Origin: Owenia fusiformis
Taxonomy: Eukaryota; Annelida; Polychaeta; Sabellida; Oweniidae
DNA: 64,000 bases
Assembly: GCA_903813345.2 (NCBI GenBank)
Contig: CAIIXF020000012.1
Coordinates: forward strand, 19,721,520 to 19,785,519
Reading direction: 5' to 3'
The notes below the pieces were generated by a model, which ran no database searches, was not told where the DNA came from, and saw only the letters and a program-made list of their open reading frames with translations. Within the stretch, counting starts at the first letter, position 1; the number at the start of each line of letters is the position of its first letter. Both the position numbers and the translations under genes were made by a program. This document shows, one piece after another, positions 1-64,000 of the stretch.

Positions 1-514
1 CTTCTGTTGTTCTCCTAAGCGTTGCTCTTGCAATTTTGTCATTTTTATTTGACCATATAAAGTTGTAGAGGAGATCTTCTAGGTCTTTTAATGTGTTGTC
101 TTGTGGTATTGGAACTGTTGTCAAAACGTATGAAAGTTGGGACTGAATTAAGGACTTTATTTCACATATTTTACCAACTGGCGTTAGAGATCTTTCTTTC
201 CATGTTTTAATTAAATTCTTAATCTTCTGTATAGGTTTTTCTAAGTTGGCTTTCCCTATAGGTCTCCCATCCAATGGAATTGTAATTCCCAGGACCTTGA
301 TTTCAGTTTTTTCTAGTTTTGTGCCTACCTCATTGCATATGTTTTCTGCCTCTGCTGTTATAGCTCTGGTACTTTCTCCTAGTATACCTATCTTTGTTTT
401 TTCTTTATTTATCTTTAGTCCTGAAACTTTACCAAATTTTTCAAGCATGTCTACGGAGGGTTTAATTGATGCTTTGTCATTTAGGTACAACACTGTGTCA
501 TCGGCATACTGTGA
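1..514 (-). pseudogene. LINE reverse transcriptase fragment (palm domain to post-RT region)
   Basis: The minus strand is open without stops from about 514 to the window edge. It begins QYADDTVLYLNDKAS, the RT catalytic YADD box, followed by LKINKEKTK and then VLGITIPLDG, LIKTWKERSLTPVGKICEIK and LYNFIWSNK. These match the thumb and post-RT region of jockey/CR1/L1-type non-LTR elements. A stop lies directly upstream of the YADD box, so the copy is 5'-truncated or frameshifted there. The 3' end lies outside the window. Confidence 0.85.
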
Positions 515-2689
515 CACTTTTCATTCTTTGTTGCCATTTTCAGGCTTTTACTTATTTTGTGCCTAAAATTTTCATGAGAAAGGCAATTTATTCTTGAACT
601 CATTCCCTTATAAATTGAGCTAGAAAATAGATTTACATTTCATGGCAACTACATGTATCTACAGGGTGTCAAATAAGTCCCGTCCCCCCTGCTACAGCTA
701 AAACCTTAATAGACAGTACCTAGTGTGATATACCATTGGAAAGATCATCATGTTAACTCACCAACTCTCAAGTTTTTTGGATGTTTACCCATATTTTTAT
801 GATGTCCTTTATAGTTAACATAACCTCCTTTAAGCAGCTTTTTGAGTCAAAATGACAAGGATTTGGCCTCAGAAATATGTCAAAAAGTTAATCTTTTTCA
901 CTTTCCACTTGTTACAAAAAGGTTTTCACCACTTTCCTTGCACCTCTTTTTTCTACACATCTAATCCTATCCAGAAATTGGTTAAATTCATTGCCATGTA
1001 CATATTTAGTCATCTTTTGGTCCTTTGACCTTTCTTATACCCGATTCTTAAAATCCTGCCAAATTGCCATGTTTCTAGGCCTATGGTCACTTCAATTGAT
1101 ACAATGTAAAAATTTGTGAGATTGATTGACATGTGTTGAATATATGCTTATCAACGTAACTTTGGAAGACCTTTCCATTTCCAATGATATATCACACTTG
1201 ATACCAAATGGGAGATATTAGCATAGATTTATTGATGCTGATCTAATATGGCATTTTTTAGCGTCTTTATTCGATATTTTTAATTTCATGTTTGAAATTA
1301 AAATTTTCTTGTTTGAATTTTCACTTATCAATTCAAACTTTCAAATTTTTGTCCAATTATTTCAATTCTATGATTGATAATCCATATTTCTTGTTTGATA
1401 TTACACTTTTTAATTCAAACTTTCAAAAGCTTTTGTTCAATTTTAGTAATGTTGTTTAAAAATAAATCTTCAGTGTTTGATATTTTAAATGAGCAATTTC
1501 ACATCTATGAACTGCGATAAACAGCTTCGAAAAGGGAAAATTAAACATCAAACACCAAAAATTAAGATGCCAAACGCTGAAAAAATCTTTAATTGCAAGA
1601 TCAATAATAGCTTCGATGTTCATGATTAAACTAAAAATTCCAAATACTTCCTTCAATTTCCGATCCAAAAGTTCAAACCAAAATAATAAAATGCTCGAAC
1701 CAAAATTGTATAATATTTTTTCTATTTAAACAGTTCGGCATTCTGGAGTTTGGCATTTCAGATATAATATCATTACACATGCATAAATTCAGAAAAATAA
1801 TAGAAAATCTTGCTCTCACATTTTTTCCACTCCAGAAGTAAATATTGATATAATACGCATGCGCAAGATAACTTGCGGAATGCCGAACAGTTTGAATAGA
1901 AAAATAAGAAATGCCAAATAGTTTGAATAGAAAAATGAAAAGTTCGAATAAGAAAAATGTATATATCAAATACCAAAATGAAAAGTCCAAACATGATATG
2001 TATAAAAGTTTGTAGATAAAAGTTAGTTTGAGGTCGTGTAATTATTGCTTTGAACTATAGAAAATTGAATTTAGCATTATTTTTTCTTATTCGACGTAAG
2101 TTTTTCTAATTTTAAGTTCTTAACATTTACTTTGATTTTTTTCCTTATTTGATGTTTTTCAAAAAGTTGCTTTGATTTTAGATTTTTTTTAATTTGAAAT
2201 ATATTTTCTTATTTGATGTTTTAAGTATATTTCGACTATTTAAAATATATCAAATGTGAAACTAACATTGAATTTTGAGCCATTTCTAACACCATAATCT
2301 AAATGACCCAATAATAGATTTAATGATTATCTCCCCTCGCAAAGTGGAGAGCTGAAGCTGTCATCCTTTTAACTTGTGTTGGATAAAATAACATGTACCA
2401 ACATTCAGAAAATATGTGTAAACCGAAAAAATATAATACAAAATTGGTTTGGTTTTGCAGTTTTTAATTTTCTGAATCTGACATTTTGACTAGAACAGCT
2501 AAGCTAGTTAACAAGCCCAACTTAGTACAGTTAAGTGAGTTTGTTTATAAAAAAACAGGCGTATTTAGATTTCAATTATTTACAGAAAGTAAATTTTTTT
2601 GTCTTCAAATTTTACAAGTAACCTTGACATTGATATACATGGACTATGTCATCTGTAAAATCTAATCACATTTTTTTTATTAATTGCAG
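515..2689. other. Upstream non-coding region
   Basis: AT-rich with no recognisable coding. A transposon-like terminus (TACAGGGTGTCAAATAAGTC) starts near 660. Internal sequence near 720-750 recurs inverted near 1175-1205, suggesting a non-autonomous element of about 600 bp. A small inverted repeat with core CAGTTCGGCATTC pairs about 1720-1745 with 1876-1901. No promoter could be assigned to SUR. Confidence 0.5.
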
Positions 2690-2738
2690 GAAATAGAAAG
2701 CAGGCTTCAATTCAAATCAGTCAACCACAAAGTTGAAC

Positions 2739-60505
<57,767 letters not shown>

Positions 60506-62721
60506 AGATGTGATGCGTGGTGCTTATCTATACATGGCAGAATGAGAGCATTTGAGGGAGATGATACTTTGCAGATTATAAATTCTATGAGCAGAATCAT
60601 TATAGATGAAATATATGATGTATATCAAACTGAATGTGATAATCAGTGAAAAGGATACAGTTCCCAATAATGGTCCATGTTTAAGAACGGGATTTAAATT
60701 ATGCATGGTTGTACTGAATGTCATCACCCCCTTGTCACCATGATTTGCACCTGACTATGATAAGAAGGAAGTATTGGAACAAAATTGCATGCAACTTGAA
60801 ACTATTCCCACCACATGCACATGTACATGGAATATTTACTGTTCATTTTTTTATACAGGGTACTTAAGTACACAAAACATTTTGTTCATTCAGTTATTTT
60901 TCTATTTTATGTCCACCATGCATGTTTGTCACCCATTTTGTGACAGTGACACTTCTATATATTAGAGAGTTGTGCCAGAAGTTTGTACGAGATCTTATTA
61001 ATTGTTTTTTAGATGATTTTAGAGAGGAACTTTAATAGATTTAAATATTCTGTTTAACAAAAGATGTATATTTTATAACATTGTTTATACTGCTGGGTAG
61101 TAAGATTAGGTACTGAAGTAGGTTGACATGCATAAGGTGTTCAAGAAGTTTCAGGAAAACTGCACCTAGTTTTTATTTCTTCCAAATGTTTTCAGGAAAC
61201 TTTTTGAACATTCTATTTAGTTTTTCTATAGGATTAAATAAGAATATCCTATGGGTTAACATGTTTATGATTATACAAGGTACACATCATATATCTGTAT
61301 AAAGTAGCAGCATATAGTGTTGTCTTTGTGAATCTTGGTTTTCTGTGTGAAATATTATACAAATAGTGACTGCCATTGAGGGCAATAGTGTAAATTATTT
61401 CCCCGAGGGAATATCCTCTACAATGTACTATTCCAGAAGCCGCAGGCTGAGGGAATAGTACATTGTAGAGGATATTCCCAAGGGGAAATCATTTACACTA
61501 TTGCTCGAAATTAGGCAGTCACTATTTGTTTTATTATATACCCTATACTGACTCTTGTCCCGTTTCCTCTGCGAAGGCCAAAAAGGCTTAGAAAGCCCCC
61601 TCCCCGGGTCCATTGTTAGCATTATAAGCTGTGACATCATCAGATGCTCAACAGAATTTTTTGACGCTGAGACTCTCACTTGACAAATTCAATCGCGTTT
61701 AACACGCGGAATAGATTATCATAACACTTGAAATTACACAGACGTATTGAGCTTAGGGAATTTTATACACCTTGCTTATATTGTATCGTTCACACACGTC
61801 TTTCATGGTGAACGGAGTTGATTTGTGTTTGTGCTCATCCTCCATTTTTCTGTTTTTTTGTCTGCTCAGTGATGATGCGCAGACGTTTCCAAGGGTAATA
61901 GAAGTTGCAATCTGTCAGCGGGCAATAGTTCAAATGTATATTCCCGCTGACGTCACATTTGAGGGAATATAACTTTCCGAGGGAAATAGTAAATCTATTT
62001 CGGAACACGTGACTAGGTATTGATCAATCAGGATTAGTGTTACATATTGGGTATATAATAATCTTTTCTAGTTGATAGTTTTCTAGTTGATAGTTGATAG
62101 TTTTGGTAAATTCAGTGATTTTCTTGGTGAATTTAGATTGCGAAATTCATAACTTCCTGCAATTTGCAATATTTTAAACAGGTGTGTTTTGTATATCAGA
62201 TGTGTCTATTGTAAAAAGTGAGATACAATGAGTATCAAGTCACTGTACACGCTGGCATATGTTAAACCTATGTATGGTTAGCTATACATGCAACTGACAT
62301 ATCATTACTCCATTATTTGTTTTATTATACAATGTTCAGCAAATGCCATCTCTTTAGGTGGGTTGTTTTGATATCGAGTTATTTACATCCATAACAAAAA
62401 TGTCAACATAATTCAGTATAACCTTTATATGTGTATGTTCACCTCCATATTTGGATACTAGGCCTATATATAGTTTCTCATATTCGTATTTTAGTTATCA
62501 GAACCTCATTATGTGAACACAAGTGAATGTTAACTCTTTAAGTCCTTATAATGTTCACCTCAAACAGGCTTTGTACATTACTTCTGCACAAGAGAGTATG
62601 GCAGTGTAAGGCATAAAATAGTTAAACCTGTACATGTGGAACACCTTTAGTACTTAGAATGACACGTACAAGTGATTGGGTTCCATGATAGACTGTATGA
62701 GGGAGGTGTGTAAAAATTACA
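60506..62721. other. SUR 3' flank / 3' UTR region
   Basis: No further gene recognised. A small inverted repeat (GTTCAAGAAGTTTCAGGAAA) is near 61139-61215. A 172-bp palindrome (61359-61530) has AATAGTGACTGCC arms and GGAATAGTACATTGTAGAGG in its core. Related CGAGGGAAATAGT pieces continue to about 62060. Confidence 0.5.
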
Positions 62722-63022
62722 TTAACCTCTTGAATACCCAGAGTGACGGATATATCTGTCACAAATAAAATAAGACTGGTGCCCAGAGGGACGAGAAAAT
62801 CCGTCACAAAATTTTTCACAAAAATTGCTCTCATTTGAACAATTTTCATCCAATTTACACAAAAATTGTTTTAAAACGTGTAGAAATGATCTCTGCTGTC
62901 CAATTTAACTAAGCTGAGCATCTAAAGTTGTATAGGTATGTAATAAAATGTCAAAAGGTGGCAAAAAATGAAAAATTCTCTGGTTTCATGCCAATTTTAG
63001 AGCCTGGGATTCAAGAGGTTAA
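62722..63022. mobile_element. 301-bp MITE of the TTAACCTCTTGA family, inverted orientation
   Basis: Ends TTAACCTCTTGAATACCCAG and GATTCAAGAGGTTAA. The internal sequence is the reverse complement of the 35710-36012 copy, e.g. GACGAGAAAATCCGTCACAA. Confidence 0.85.
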
Positions 63023-63309
63023 GTTAATGGGTAACAGGACTTTGGAAAGTATTCACTACTAGAGGTATTCCGCAATACAGGTTTTACTCTATATAGGTAA
63101 CCATTAATCAAAATGTAAGTTACATCAAATCTTTTTGTTGTTGCTTCCCCCCCCCCTCATTTATCTCATCCTCACACAAAGGTGGTACAGTAGTTGGGGA
63201 AATAGAGAGAATGAAAGGGGGTGCACATTTGATGTAAGAGTCTGGCCTTATCAAATCTTTAATGTAGTCAGTGGAAAGATATAGGTCATATATGTAGATA
63301 TACATGCAG

Positions 63310-63865
63310 ATCTGCCCCCCCCCCCCCCTTATATAGTATAGCCTTTCTGGGTATAATATAGCCATTGTTGTCAAAAGATATGCCCACTTTAATATAGTCT
63401 AGTCTTTCTGGGTATAATTATCTAATGTAGACAATAGATCTGCCCCATTATAGTCTAGTCTTTCTGGGTATAATTACCCAATGTAGTCAATAGATCTGCC
63501 CCATTATAGTCTAGTCTTTCTGGGTATAATTATCCAATGTAGTCGATAGATCTGCCCCATTATAGTCTAGTCTTTCTGGGTATAATAACCCAATGTAGTC
63601 AATAGATCTGCCCCCTTATATAGTCTAGTCTTTCTGGGTTTAATTACCCAATGTAGTCAATAGATCTGCCCCTTATAATTTAGTCTTTCTGAGTATTATT
63701 ACTCAATGTAGTCAGTAGATCTGCCCCTTATATAGTCTAGTCTTTCTGGATATAATCAGAATCTACCAAATATAGTCAAAAGATCTGCCCATTTTAATAT
63801 ACTGTAGATCTCAATATCTACCTAATGTAATCTACAAATCTGTCTGCCTTACTATACAAGTAGTC
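63310..63865. repeat. ~52-bp minisatellite downstream of SUR
   Basis: About eight to nine copies with TAGTCTAGTCTTTCTGGGTA, TAATTACCCAATGTAGTCAA and TAGATCTGCCCC. Divergence rises towards both edges. A C-homopolymer precedes it. Confidence 0.9.
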
Positions 63866-64000
63866 TAGTCTAGTCTTGGGAATGTATCAATATAATGATT
63901 TACAATAAATAACAGAGGCAATTATGATTTGGGTTACCATTCCCCTTTAAATATAAGTGATGGCAAAATGATTTTCATTCCTGCAATTTGTGGAAAACAA

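Overview
This is animal nuclear DNA: AT-rich, with introns that are long relative to the exons, canonical GT-AG splice sites and dense transposon remnants. The gene content (a sulfonylurea-receptor ABC transporter, a PL14 uronate-lyase-like protein and a fibrinogen-related protein) and the very frequent TACATGTA-type motif suggest a marine lophotrochozoan, most likely a mollusc such as a bivalve. That is inference; no species can be read from the window.

One gene organises the window. A 33-exon SUR/ABCC8-9-like gene runs on the + strand from an ATG at 2739 to a stop at 60505. All 33 exons join in phase into a protein of about 1,659 residues with the architecture TMD0 - lasso linker - TMD1 - NBD1 - linker - TMD2 - NBD2. 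By homology it is the regulatory subunit of an ATP-sensitive K+ channel. Two genes lie wholly inside its introns on the opposite strand. A five-exon PL14 polysaccharide-lyase-like gene (25747 down to 21784) sits in intron 18. A three-exon PAN/apple - EGF-like - fibrinogen-C gene (52318 down to 45066) sits in intron 29.

The rest is repeats. There are fragments of three LINEs (1-514, 12772-13648, about 50340-51330), a decayed mariner-type transposase (42276-43080), many foldback or MITE-like elements (several with clear target-site duplications), and about a dozen minisatellites.

The most unusual feature is that many of the tandem arrays are made from the SUR gene's own exon/intron boundaries. 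Exon 4 has four decoy acceptors upstream (65-bp unit). Exon 9 has two (about 91 bp, one split by a LINE). Exon 15 has several diverged ones. Exon 33 has five (128 bp). Exon 3 has one decayed copy plus a 36-bp minisatellite. Exon 24 is followed by about a dozen decoy donors (about 26 bp) and exon 29 by 17 decoy donors (70 bp). The exon 33 array duplicates exactly the junction at which vertebrate ABCC9 switches between its SUR2A and SUR2B C-termini, and each decoy there encodes a short alternative C-terminus with its own stop.
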